DNA from: Fragilariopsis cylindrus CCMP1102
Taxonomy: Eukaryota; Bacillariophyta; Bacillariophyceae; Bacillariales; Bacillariaceae
DNA length: 64,000 bases
Assembly: GCA_900095095.1 (NCBI GenBank)
Contig: FMBT01000487.1
Coordinates: forward strand, 1-64,000
Reading direction: 5' to 3'
Within the stretch, counting starts at the first letter, position 1. Each line of letters opens with the position of its first letter. A program made the position numbers and the translations under genes. Below are positions 13,001 to 23,992 of the stretch, one piece after another. The notes under the pieces were generated by a model that had not been told where the DNA came from, ran no database searches, and worked only from the letters and a program-made list of their open reading frames with translations.

Positions 13001-14046
13001 AAATATGACGACGAGGACCACCACCTACAACATCTCCAACAAAATCCATCATCATTAAGTCATCATGAATATCATCATCATCGTCGGCCAGGTTAATTAC
13101 CTCAGCACGAGCACGAGCGGGGACGTTATTGTTATCGTCGTCGTCGTCATTATTATTATTATTATTATTGTCATCTGCAGCTAACGCTACTCCTAATGCT
13201 GCTACTACCCTTTCTCCACCTCTAATACGTACACGACGTGGTGGTAAAACATCGTCTAATAATCTTGTCGTTGTTGACGTCGTTGTCTTAATCTTTCATG
13301 CATTATTATATGACGATCTGCTCTACGTCTATCTCTTTCTGCAAAACGTACTCTTATGTCATTATTATTGTTGTTGTTGAGTAGTGGACCACCACCACCA
13401 CCACCACCGTTGTCATCAGCACCATCATCATCGGGATTATGTTCATCTTCATTATCATCCATCATCATTCTCTGATGACGGGGTCGGGGTGCATGCCCTG
13501 GCCCTACCGCTGCGTACCTTCCAGCAACTTCTGGTTGGTTTGGAAATTGATTAAAAACCAATGGTGGTGGTGGTGGTGGCTGCGCCGGCTCTCTTTCTAT
13601 TGCGTCTTGTTCTACTCCTGGCCCTACTGCTGCTGCGTATCTTCCAGCAACTTCTGGTTGGTTTGGAAATTGGTGGAACACCAATGGTGGTGGTGGTGGT
13701 GGGCTGCGCCGGCTCTCTTTCTCCTACGTCTTGTTCTACTAAATCGATGATCATCTCATTGTTATAATTATGATTAGTTTCGGCACGACGAGGAATAGGA
13801 ATCATCCTCGCAACAGGAGGAGGAGGAGGTTGGTCATTATCGGCAAAACGAGGAATAGGACGTGGTAATCTTCGTCCCCACCATCGTCGTTGACGCCGGG
13901 GTGGTGTACGTGCTTCTTCTTGGTTGCTGTTCTGGTTGTTGTTCATCCACTAATCGCATTTCTTCTATATGTTGTTGCCGTATTTCATCGAATGCTCTAA
14001 AATGCTCATCATGCCTATTATTGTCGTTATCGTTATCGTTATTCAT
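10075..14046 (-). CDS. ankyrin-repeat protein with disordered N-terminus
   Basis: Reads from ATG 14046 to a stop at 10075. The first third is disordered: Asn/Asp/Arg-rich, with two copies of a PPPPPPLVF-QFPNQPEVAGRYAA unit. From about 12860 onward come many ankyrin repeats, recognisable by GRTPIHEACLRG, GDTPLHAACMFS, GWAPIHYAASNANFELLRVL, YLPLHHACEMGSSLEVIQAL, GFAPLHCVCRAH and GNTPLHSAM. One intron, 11321..11177 (donor GTAAGTACAG, acceptor GACAG), splits a repeat at GNTP-LHDAC with correct phase. The frame is broken in several places by homopolymer length changes: T runs at 10406-10411 and 12023-12027 are one base short, the G run at 13701-13703 is one too long, and further shifts lie near 13270 and 13925. 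Repairing these gives an uninterrupted solenoid, so I judge it a functional gene. Ankyrin solenoids bind proteins; the partner is unknown. Confidence 0.8.
13500..13740 (-). repeat. tandem duplication of about 120 bp within the ankyrin gene
   Basis: Two direct copies (about 13500-13620 and 13621-13740), each encoding a PAQPPPPPPLVF, FPNQPEVAGRYAA and VGPG unit. One copy has one more G in the Pro-codon repeat than the other, which is what shifts the frame. Confidence 0.85.
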
Positions 14047-15045
14047 GATTTTCCCCTCTCTCTAGTCTTGAGCAGGTCCTTAAAGGTATCTATTGGCTCT
14101 TTATGAAGAACAATGGTATTGGTATTGTTACTCTGTTAAAACACTATTGTTGGTCACTAGTTACTTGTTTGGTTGTGTTTCATTGTCTTGTTACTGAATA
14201 TTTGATCTTGTACAGTAACAAGATTGATTTCATTAATTTTCAAGTCTCCTTTTTATTTTTAAACTCTGCCTGCTCCTCCTCTTACTCGCAGTTTACTACT
14301 AATTAACGAGCTACTAACACGTGCGTTGCGCTTGTATTTGTTTTTATTCTTCGCGCGATACAATTTTGGAGGTCATACCGCGCGAAACACCATCAAGTCC
14401 GTACGTCCCATCCTTTTTTATATAATAATTTTCTTTGTTTGGCGTTGTTCGTTGTGGCGATTTGTAATGAAAAATCTTAGTTACTGTGTGTGTATGGATC
14501 GCTCCTTTCTTGCTCATCGACTATCAATGTGGCTTCAATAGTGCGTTTTTTAACTGCCAGAACCGCGTCATGAGCCTTTTATTTATTTATATCTTGTTGT
14601 CGACTTTAACAATTACCGGTATCACGCTCGTGGAAAAATCTTCTGAATCTCGCTCGCACGGGAACGTGCTGTTTGTTGAGTGTGTGGTTGCTGGTTCTTT
14701 CTTCAAAGTTGTCGCTCAAGCAACGACCTTTTACTTAGTCCCGTACTATTAGTACGCACATAGAATAACATAAAACAATTATACTACAATAGACTACGAC
14801 AGTATCTCCTATAGCGACAGACATAGTATAATACAACAACTTCGAAAGACTGCTACAGCTATTGAAAAACACCGATAATAAGTCACGCTAACAAAGCAAT
14901 ACTAATCAATTGTCTTCTTTCGTTATCGTTGTCTACTACTGTACTGTACGCTAAAGATAATCAACTATCCTCAAACAATTTTGTAACAAAAATTGCGCAC
15001 CCTTGCTTCCTGAATTGACTTAATCAAAGATAATAAATAAGCAAT
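14047..15045. other. divergent intergenic region between ankyrin gene and HIRA
   Basis: A 1 kb shared upstream region of two divergently transcribed genes. Short Phe/Leu/Cys-rich open frames on the plus strand (14103-14752) look like chance frames. TACTGTA occurs at 14942. No core promoter element is recognisable. Confidence 0.5.
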
Positions 15046-18000
15046 ATGGTAGTCGCGGAAGTTCCTTTATGGGTTGTTCATTCAAACAATGCGAATGCTG
15101 CTATCGCACCGCCAGGCGGAAGTGCTGATCATAAAGCAACAACATCATCAACTACTTCCACAAACCCAGGGAGTAGTAGTAGTGTGAATGATACTACTAC
15201 GAATAAATCTGGTATGGAACGTGCCTCCGAATCATTAACACTTCTTGATGATACTAATCAGCGTAGTGGAAATAATGGACTACAAAAGGCTGCAATATAT
15301 AGTGTGGATGTACATGGTACAAAATTTGCAACGGGTGGTGGAGATGGTACAGTCCGGATCTGGAATGTCAATGCATTATTTCCAAAACCAAAAACATTCA
15401 TTAAGAGTCATTACAATAAAAGAAAAAATCCATTACTAGGGTCCACAACAATGACATCAACAACTAATGCATCCGCATCAGCAGATCCGAATAATACAAC
15501 GATTAATACGATTAATACTACTGCTAGTGCAATGAATAATTATGAAAGTAGTGGAGAATCTTCCCATGAAGAAACAGGAGGAGAAGAAACGCCGAATAGT
15601 AGTCCTGAAAAATCAGTATCAGGGGAGGAAGAACAATCAAAACAACAAGGGGAAACAACAACAACAACAACAAAAAGTAGAAGGAATGGGGAAGAAAATA
15701 CATCATCATTATCATCATCACAACAGCAAGATCCTGTACATGATTTATCTAACGTTGTACGACGAAAAAAGGATGATTCAGCAGCAGCAGCAGCATCAGT
15801 AGTAGCGCCAACATCTTCTCCCGTCAATAACAACAACAGCAATAAGGAGGATAACAGCAACAGCAATAGCAATAGTCAGCAACAGCAACAGCAACGCAAT
15901 CCTACTCCTTCTGAAAGGAAACAACAACAACCGCTTACTGCTGGTATTAATAGCAATAATACAACAGATCGATTGTTATGTACATTATCAGCACATACTG
16001 GTTCATCGGTATTAGCAGTACGATTTTCAAATAATGGTAAATATTTAGCATCTGCCGGTGATGATGCAGTTGTATGTATTTATGCACAACAAAAGAATCC
16101 CAATGGTAGTGGAATTGTTCCGAGAGGAAATTTAGAAAATCATGGCGCAGCTGTAGAACATTGGGTACGCATTAAATTATGTCGTGGTCATGGCTTGGAT
16201 GCCGTGGGATTAGCATGGGCACCCGATGATTCACATCTTGTGTCTTGTTCCTTAGATTCCAATACACCAATCATTGTTTGGAAATTAACTGATTTACATG
16301 ACCACAATGACCATACAGTAGTAACAAATTATTCGAATGTTATCTGTAATCCATATAAAATATTAGGAAGGGTATCCATACATCCACTGTGAAAGGTGTG
16401 ACATTCGATCCAGCTGGTACCTATCTTGCCTCGAGTGGTGATGATCCATCTGTATGTATTTGGCGGGCCCATGATGATTGGGGATTAGAAAAACGTATTG
16501 ATTCCAAATCTGGTATTTTTCGTAAATGGAATGGAGTAGATGAAGGTGGAAAGAATATTATCAATACATTATCAAGTCAATCATTATTTCGAAGATTGTC
16601 CTGGAGTACCGATGGTGCCTATATCTGTACAACGAATGCTGTTGTTAAAAATAAAAATGTGGCATCGACAATATCGCGTGAGGGATGGGCTGTTAGTAAT
16701 GATAAGGGTACTGCATCTGGTGCAGTTAATTTAGTTGGACATAAACAACCTGTCGTTGCATCACGGCATTGTCCATACTTATTGAATGCAAGAACATCGT
16801 CCAAAAAATCATCAAAAAATAATGATTCTTCTTCTAATAAGGTTTCATCGGATGACAATCATGACGATAACGATAGTGATGATAGTGATAGTGAACCAGA
16901 ATATTCTACTTTACTAGCATTAGGTGATAAAAAAGGATTCGTAACCGTATGGAGTACAAGAAAATCACGTCCGTTATTTAAAATCCAATGTTCGGAATCA
17001 CGTTGTACGGTAACAGATCTTTCATGGGGACGTTTATCATCCAATTCATCCAATGGCGAGAAGGATCAATTGGGTGATCTGATGTTAATTGTATCATTAT
17101 TAGATGGACAAGTTGTTGCGTTACGATTTGGTATCCCCGATGAATTTGGTAAATTATTAAAACCAACTGAACAGGCACGTGTATTTCAAGTACGATACGG
17201 TATTGATTTAAATGATTCCGGTACCGGTCGTTTAGGTGGACGTCGACGATTATTTGTTGGTGATAATTCAGGACCGAAACTTATAGAAAATCCACTTCAA
17301 TTTTCATTTGAGAATCGTACTAACGCCGACGATGCCGACGATGAAAACGAAAATGAGAACAATGCAAATAATGACAACGCTGCTGCTACGCAACAAAAGG
17401 AACTACTATCTTCTGAAGAAATAAGAGCACGACAATCAGTAAGTCGATCAAAGGGTGGAAAGAAACGTATCCAACCTTTGCTCATGCAAACTACAGCTCT
17501 AATACCCACCAAGAAACCAAAACTTAGCAGCGATGCCGCTCCGAAGACGATGGCTGATACGTTGGAAACTGCCATGGAGCTAGCTGAAAAAGCTGCATCG
17601 GGAGCGTTGGCAGTAGCAGCAGCACAAAAATCTGCAAATACTAAAACAACGAACAACGAGAAACAAACTGCTGTTGTCAACAATAACAACGGGCATCAAC
17701 ATCAGCAACAAAACCCACAGCAACATCATATTCAACAGCAGCAGCAACAACAACAACATCATCGAGTGTATCCACAGAATATCCAACTTCTTGCGGGTGC
17801 AGCACAATCGACTCCGCAAATACCTCACAGTACCGATCGAATACATTCTGTGGAGTTACCACTACTAATAAATCCAGGAAACTTACTTCATTATGTTGCG
17901 GATTGTACCAATTCAATCCAGGTGCCGAAAGGATCATCTGGTAGTGCATTACCATGCACAGTGCTTTCTATTAGTAAGACCGGGCAGACCCTATGGAAAG

Positions 18001-19163
18001 ATCAGCTATTAGGAAGTTCCTGTTCTGCCATTGCTGCATCGAAATCTTGGTTGGTTGTTGGTACATCAGATGGGTGTATTCAAATTTATGGTACATCACC
18101 CACCATTGGGTGGTCCAGTGGTAGTTCCTTCCGTTCGCACCCACCATACATTCTAGGACGACCAATCGTGGCTCTGCACCTTCGAGAGCAATCATCATCA
18201 GAAAACAAACAACAGATTCAAACTGAATTATTGGTCGTTACGTCCGATGGTCGATTCGCTGTCTATTTGTTAGAGCCCCGATTTAAACTTCAATACAAGG
18301 GAAGTCTTTTACCTGCCATGACACATATGTTACTATCTGCCGATCTTGAAACAGATTTGTATCTACCCAAATTGGCACGGATCCAACTGACAGAAACCAA
18401 CCGATTACTATTATTGCTATCACTTCACTCGGTAACATCTTCCTCGGATGGTACGGGAGGAGGAAGAGGAGGAGGAACGAATCAACCAACTTCAGTCGGT
18501 GCAGGTGGATCTTTACAAGGCTTTATCTATGATACAGAATCCGAATTATGGATGAGAGTTGCTGATAGTCGATTCGTATTGTCGGACTTTTACAATATGC
18601 TCCCTTCGATGTCATCGTCGTCTTCGAAAAAGACTTCGGCTGGCGAATTGTCCAAATTAGATGATTCTGTTCGTATGGGTGCTGGTACATCAACCTTACA
18701 ACGTTCTCGACGACAACACAACGATGATCTATCTAACAATGATGTCGCTAGTCGATCTCACTGTGAAGATCGTATGTCATGTGCGGTTGCTTTAGGATCA
18801 GCATCTGAATTTGAATATTGGTTTTCTAAGTATATCAAAATCTTGTCGTTGACAGGGAATGAGTCTGTGCTACGATTAGTGATCGATATGTTATTGGGGA
18901 AGAATATCATTAGTAGTAAAGGGGAAAGCAACAACGGTACTAGTAATACTAGTGCTGCGGCTACAGCTTCTACTACAACCGTAGCCGCAACATCGTCGTC
19001 ATCTACTTCTTCTTATTGCTGGTGGCTATCGGAATCTCCCAAAGTACTAAATTGTGACCGTGTGAAATTGGTTCGGACCGTTGTTATTCCTGAAATGAGT
19101 AAGAATCGTAGTCTGCAACGAATAACAAACGAGATTGCCATTGAAATTGATTCGTTGGAGTAG
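15046..19163 (+). CDS. HIRA: HIRA-type WD40 histone chaperone
   Basis: Starts MVVAEVPLWVVHSN, matching the HIRA N-terminus (E-x-P-x-W-V-x-H), followed by the first WD repeat SVDVHGTKFATGGGDGTVRI. WD repeats continue as LSAHTGSSVLAVRFS, GRGHGLDAVGLAWAPDDS-like and VKGVTFDPAGTYLASSGDD, separated by long Asn/Gln/Ser-rich insertions. The C-terminal Hira domain is present at about residues 1020-1100 (SHPPYILGRPIVALHLRE, LLVVTSDGRFAVYLLEPRF). HIRA deposits histone H3.3-type H3-H4 outside replication. Length is about 1370 aa, longer than animal HIRA because of the insertions. The frame breaks once: the GGG at 16370-16372 needs one more G to join ILGR to HTSTVKGVTFDP. A single break in such a conserved gene argues for a sequence error. 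Confidence 0.9.
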
Positions 19164-19863
19164 GAAGTGCATCATGTGCATCCATCATCCGAATGAAAAG
19201 CGCTAGCTAGATCGCTCCAGTGTACACTCAGGAAAACTCACAGATAAAATCTAAAAGAAAGAGGTTTAGTTTTCTCATCTCACTCTGTCTCTACTGGTAA
19301 AAAAATAGTTATTTTAAAATTGGAAACTAGATTGACTGATTAATAATAAGCTGAATAATAATACTGTACAGCACTATTAAGAAAATATAGAATCAAACCT
19401 GGCAGGACGAGACCAATTTCTTTCTTGTCTTTCGTCTTCTATGTCTCCCTAAGTTACTATAGGCTGATCCACTAAGCGGTATATCCAATCGGTATTATTT
19501 TTGCTTCCCATCACAAAAATAAAATGAGAATAAAGCTAGTCCAGTTATTACTGTACCTAGTGGTCACTGCTACGTTTTTATTTTTTATACTATAACATCC
19601 CCAAATTTCTTTTTATTACTAATCGCATTGCATTCCTGCCGTCCAATAATAATATACTTCCTTGAGTGGGGTGTTATGTTTTGTTATGTTATGAATTTTG
19701 CTGTTTTTATTTTATTAACTTTTCTGTAAATCAAGATTTTCTCTCGCTCTGATCGTTATCGTTATCTTTATCTTCGTTGTTAATTGTTGTCGTTGTCCCC
19801 CATGATGTTTATGTTTACGTTTATGACTCTTTATCATTATTTTGTTACTATTAATTAATTTAT
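19164..19863. other. convergent intergenic spacer
   Basis: No gene seen. TACTGTA at 19362 and AT-rich sequence typical of 3' flanks. Confidence 0.5.
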
Positions 19864-21104
19864 TTATTTGTTCCGAGATGAAGTAATGGACCGACGTCGA
19901 TTTAGATGTGGTAACCACGATCTTTTCCGACCACCACCAAGATTATTATTCCTGGGAGCTGTTATTGACGCAGCAGAAGCAGTACGACCAACAAGATTAT
20001 TCCTGGGAGATGTGGACGCGGAAGCACGAGTAGGAGATATACTGTTATTCGTGGACGTTGCCACTGAAAAATCAAATGTTGTGATTGGTGAAGTAGCTCT
20101 GATTGACGACATCGTTCCTGCTGCTGGTATTTCAATTTCTGCATATACCTCATCAATTTCATCACAATCACCAAAGACATCATCTTCTTCTTCCTCTTCT
20201 TTTGAAACAATATTTCTACCTCCAATTGAAACTATTCGTGTATTTGCCATTCGATCGTTGCTGCTATCAGTGTCATTATTGTCATTGTCCTTTTTCTTCT
20301 TTGTCTGTGTTTCATTGGTACTTGTATCGGTGAAACGACGACTATTGATCGGATCATTTTTGCCATTCTCCTCGTTTTCATCATCATCATCACTAAGTAG
20401 ACTATGTGTTCTTCTTGATAGGTCTAGATGTTGATTGTTTTTCTCTTTATTTTTCGTGTTTGCTTTTCTTTTAGTTTTTGTTTTCTTGGATTGGTGCTAG
20501 AGTCCTTTTTCTCAACAACAACCTTTTTAATTCTAATGGATGATTGATGAGGTGGTTTATTATCTATTGATGGAGGATCAAATGAAATACGACTATTAGT
20601 AGTATCATTATCGTTTCCACGAAGTAAGTTTGGATCACAATAACACGTACAATGTGTAGTACATCTCATACAATCACTACAGATGATGGGATTACAGTCC
20701 GGTGTATCACACGTGGCGGGTAATAATTTGGCATTATCACCACAGACACAATGATTCAAACATTGTGCACAATCCACACACATTCCAGATGTCATTCGAC
20801 ATGTGGTTGGATTGCATTGACGATGAAATAATTTTGGTGTTGTTGTGGATGCTGCCGCAGCTGATATTGTTGGTATACATTGTATAAAACTAAGTTGTTT
20901 ACTGATTATACTCGAAGCTGCTCCTGTTTCGTTTATATCATCATCATCATCGTCGTCGTCATCATGATCAAAGTATGCAGTCTCTGGTGTTCTATCGGTC
21001 CTATCCATATTATCTTCTTTTTGTGATTGGTCTCCTCCTAATCCGATGAATGAGAACCATTCACTGAGGGAATCCGCGACCGGTGTTCCGACTCCACAAT
21101 TCAT
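19864..21104 (-). CDS. Cys-rich protein with twin C-x2-C-x2-C-x3-C-x-C motifs
   Basis: Starts MNCGVGTPVADSLSEWFSF at 21104. After an Asp tract comes a Cys cluster: CNPTTC, then CVDCAQCLNHCVC, a linker with CDTPDC, then CSDCMRCTTHCTCYC. The two halves share the spacing C-x4-C ... C-x2-C-x2-C-x3-C-x-C, so this is an internal duplication that probably binds metal (inference; family not recognised). The C-terminal half is basic, Ser/Thr-rich and disordered, ending near NRRRSITSSRNK. The first frame stops at 20424, but lengthening the T run at 20450-20454 by one base continues it into the second frame with Lys/Asn/Asp-rich coding sequence to 19864. No signal peptide. The basic stretches suggest a nuclear location. 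Confidence 0.6.
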
Positions 21105-21772
21105 TATGCTTGCTTGCTTGCTTTATCTACCAGCTACCACCAGAGTTGGATCAAATTAGTAAATACTGTATAAGTGATTCGATGATTGATTCGATCTGCA
21201 GTGTAGTAGATATTATGGTAGTAACAAATGCAGCAAAGCGAAACGGGGAAAAGTAATGCACCTCTTGCTTCCTTCACTTTCTCTATGATCTTCGTTCCTA
21301 TTTGTCTTGGCCGAAATTGTGTTGCGTTACCTTCGCTCCTGCTGTTGTACTACGGCGGCAGTATGTTGTTTTGCCGCACAAGCAAAGATTTAAGAAATTT
21401 TTCGTCGAGTGTTGAGTGTCGCATCACATGGATTGAGTCGTTGATAAATATTTCCGATACAGTTAGACACACGCAAATTAAAATTAGCGCCGGCATTGGC
21501 ATCGCAGCAAACGAGGACTGGCTAAGTCTCTCACAAAATTAGCTTCAAAAACCATAAAAAAAACGTGAGAGCAAAAACGGTCAAAAATCAAATCACTCTT
21601 TCATACAGTAATATTTTTTCTTCACAGCAAGTTTCACTGCCTCACTTTTGCTTCACAAAATAAACTTTCCTCGGTCAGACAAGGCAAAGAAACAAAACGT
21701 CCTGAAACTATTGAATAAAGTAGATAGAAAAAACCTCAACGAATTCACCACAACATTTGCAACAAATCCAAA
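21105..21772. other. divergent intergenic region
   Basis: A 104-codon plus-strand frame at 21228-21542 has a signal-like segment but no supporting feature, and I do not call it. The region contains one copy of the GGACTGRCTAAGTCYCTCAC motif described separately. Confidence 0.4.
21514..21539 (+). repeat. dispersed palindromic motif, copy 1
   Basis: AGGACTGGCTAAGTCTCTCA followed by CAAAAT. Near-identical to the copy at 26083. The core GGACT...AGTCT is an imperfect inverted repeat. Could be a transposon-end relic or a regulatory site. Confidence 0.5.
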
Positions 21773-23166
21773 ATGGCAGAAGATAGTCAAGTCGTGGAAT
21801 TGACATCGACGACGGCAGAGACCACCGCTACTGTTCCTGGAACAACAACCGTAGCCACGGTTGATTTAGTTAATGTGTTGAAAGCATTTTCACTACTCCT
21901 ATCACAACGAGATCGTGTACTAAGAGATGTTACGCGAGATCGTGTACTAAGAGATATTACGGTTGAAATTCCTGAAGACGATAGAGGGAAATTCCTTACC
22001 ATATGCCATAACAGTATCCCGAAAACGTGGCGTTCATTGACGGAGCTGTCGTCATGTTGATTTTAATAAAGATGGACTTGTCGATCTCAACGATGTTGAG
22101 AATGATCGTATTGACTTTGACGGTTCACGTTTGTGGTTATATTAATTGATACTGATGATGGGAGAATCAAATCGTTGTCTATTCTCGGGAGCGACAATTT
22201 TGATGAATACGAACTCCCAACTATTATCTGTCATCTCACATGTTTGTCTGAGCTATGTTTGCATTGCTGTACAAAACTCCCCGTTGAGCTTTCGGAGTTG
22301 CCTTGTTTACGAAAGCTTGAGCTAGGCTTTAGTCCAGACCTCTTTGACGATGATTTTCCTTTCGACATGGTTTTGAAGGAATTGAAAGTCCTCTGTTTTG
22401 AATATTGCGAACTTCCAATGCACCCTACTTCGCCGTTCTTTGTATGGCTGACAAAAAAATTACCAAAATTGGCAACACTCGATTTTTCTTTTATAAAAGA
22501 CGGCGCAATCGATCACATGTTGGATTTTCTCAGCGGCACCCCTTCCGATAATATATCTTTTCGTGATACCTTGGAATGTCTCTCAATAGTGGATTGCGAA
22601 TTAAACGAGAATCACTTCGAGACAATTTGGATTAATATAGTACCAAAGCTTCCAAGAGTATCCACTCTGAATCTCTACCTTAACAACATCCAGAGCGTCC
22701 GATCCTTTGTAGATAGAATGAAGAAAAGTAGTACGAAGTCTTGTCTACCTTTAAATAAGGCTGTTCGCAGTCTCATCCTACACCCTAACCCAATTTTCGA
22801 CAGTATCAAGGACGACCATGAGGAAAAGCAGCGTTGCTAAGTTTTCTTCAAAGATTCCATACTATCTGGGATATTTACGGATTTCCTACAGAACCAAATG
22901 ATTCCGATATAGACTATGAATTAAGAATCAATCATGCGGGACGAAAGATTCTCGAGGATGGTAGTGTTGGATCTCGATCCCTTCCACTCTCTTTATGGTC
23001 TACAATCTTGGAACGATCCTATAAAAAGTCCGATAAGCAGACTAGTCAAATTTACTTCAACCGTAAAACTGACATCGCAACTAAGAATGCCACCGGACTT
23101 TATTATCTACTACAAAATGGACCGGCATTGATTGGTCGATCTGATTTATCGGAGTACGACGTATAA
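21773..23166 (+). CDS. leucine-rich-repeat (RNI-like) protein, diatom family, copy 1
   Basis: Starts MAEDSQVVELTS. A 9-residue motif DRVLRDVTR/DRVLRDIT is tandemly duplicated early. Mid-region has LRRs (LTCLSELCLHCCTKLPVELS, LPCLRKLELGF, LPKLATLDFSF, LPRVSTLNLYLNN). The C-terminus carries the family block YELRINHAGRKILEDG, LPLSLWSTILERSYKKSD and ATGLYYLLQNGPALIGR, shared with the gene at 28.5-29.7 kb. The frame is split: the AAAA at 22824-22827 is one A short (EEK-AALLSFLQ), TTT at 22130-22132 is probably one T short, and another shift lies near 22055. The same blocks occur in order in its paralogue, so I treat it as one gene with sequence errors, although a pseudogene cannot be excluded. LRRs of this type bind proteins; the ligand is unknown. 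Confidence 0.75.
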
Positions 23167-23724
23167 ACACCACCACCAATGACAGCAGCGAGAACAACAA
23201 CAGCAACAACAACACCATCTGCAACGATCGTCATCGTCGTCATCATCACAGACGTGGTCATAGTATAGGTAGTAAAGATGATGAAAGAAATCGCTTCTTC
23301 ATCAAATAGGATAGTCAAGAAACGAAAGATCATCTATCGATCAAGTACAGGAGTAAGTCAACCTGGAGAGGAGGTCGGCGAAGGGCAAAGTCGTCGAAGG
23401 GATAGAGACTATTCTCCACAAAAACGAACGAGATTGCAGAACCACAACCATTCCGGCGACAATAACGGAGTAGTTAGTCACGAGTATCCAAGGAATAATT
23501 CCGGGTCTAGTAGTCCACCGTTTCTACCACATCATCATTCTCGACGAGATAATTTTGGCCCTTTCTACGGCCCAACTGTTGACAATGGCGGTACTGTCAG
23601 TCGTCGTCACCGTCATGTTGGTGATTTGAACTACCGGACACATGGTCGCCGTTATCTTTAATAACGGCGACCTTCTTACTATCGTCGTAGTCATGACAGC
23701 AGTGGTGATCGACGAGATAAATAA
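23167..23724 (+). CDS. Arg/Ser-rich coding-like stretch, possibly the tail of the LRR gene or a small RS protein
   Basis: Directly after the LRR frame, coding-like sequence continues in changing frames: Asn/Ser-rich, then NDRHRRHHHRRGHSIGSKDD, then SRRRDRDYSPQKRTR, HHHSRRDNFGPFYGP and finally SYYRRSHDSSGDRRDK with a stop at 23722-23724. The composition (RS, RD and RR dipeptides) resembles RS domains of splicing factors. No RNA-recognition motif is visible. The frame changes fit the indel pattern seen elsewhere. It could be a C-terminal extension of the LRR protein, a separate gene, or non-coding repeat sequence. Confidence 0.3.
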
Positions 23725-23992
23725 GCTGCAGGAATATCATTATATCTTCTATAAAGCAGAGGTTGGACTATATGCGTGGTTACGAAGAATCAAGCGAAAA
23801 ATGCTGCACATTGTTTTACTCTCTCGATGTTAGTGTTCTGTAGTCTATCCTCATCATGATATTGGATCTCTACGTATTGTATTATGTGCCGTCTAAAAAT
23901 ACGAGAATTCTTCTTCTAACTAGCTTAGAAGTAAGTAAGTACAGTCGTAAGTAATATTAGCTAATGCCGTTCTAACTTTAAACTATTCTAAG

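Noticed and set aside
21228-21542. 104-codon plus-strand frame with signal-like segment
   Set aside because: No motif, no family resemblance, and the start lies in a spacer between divergent genes; probably chance.
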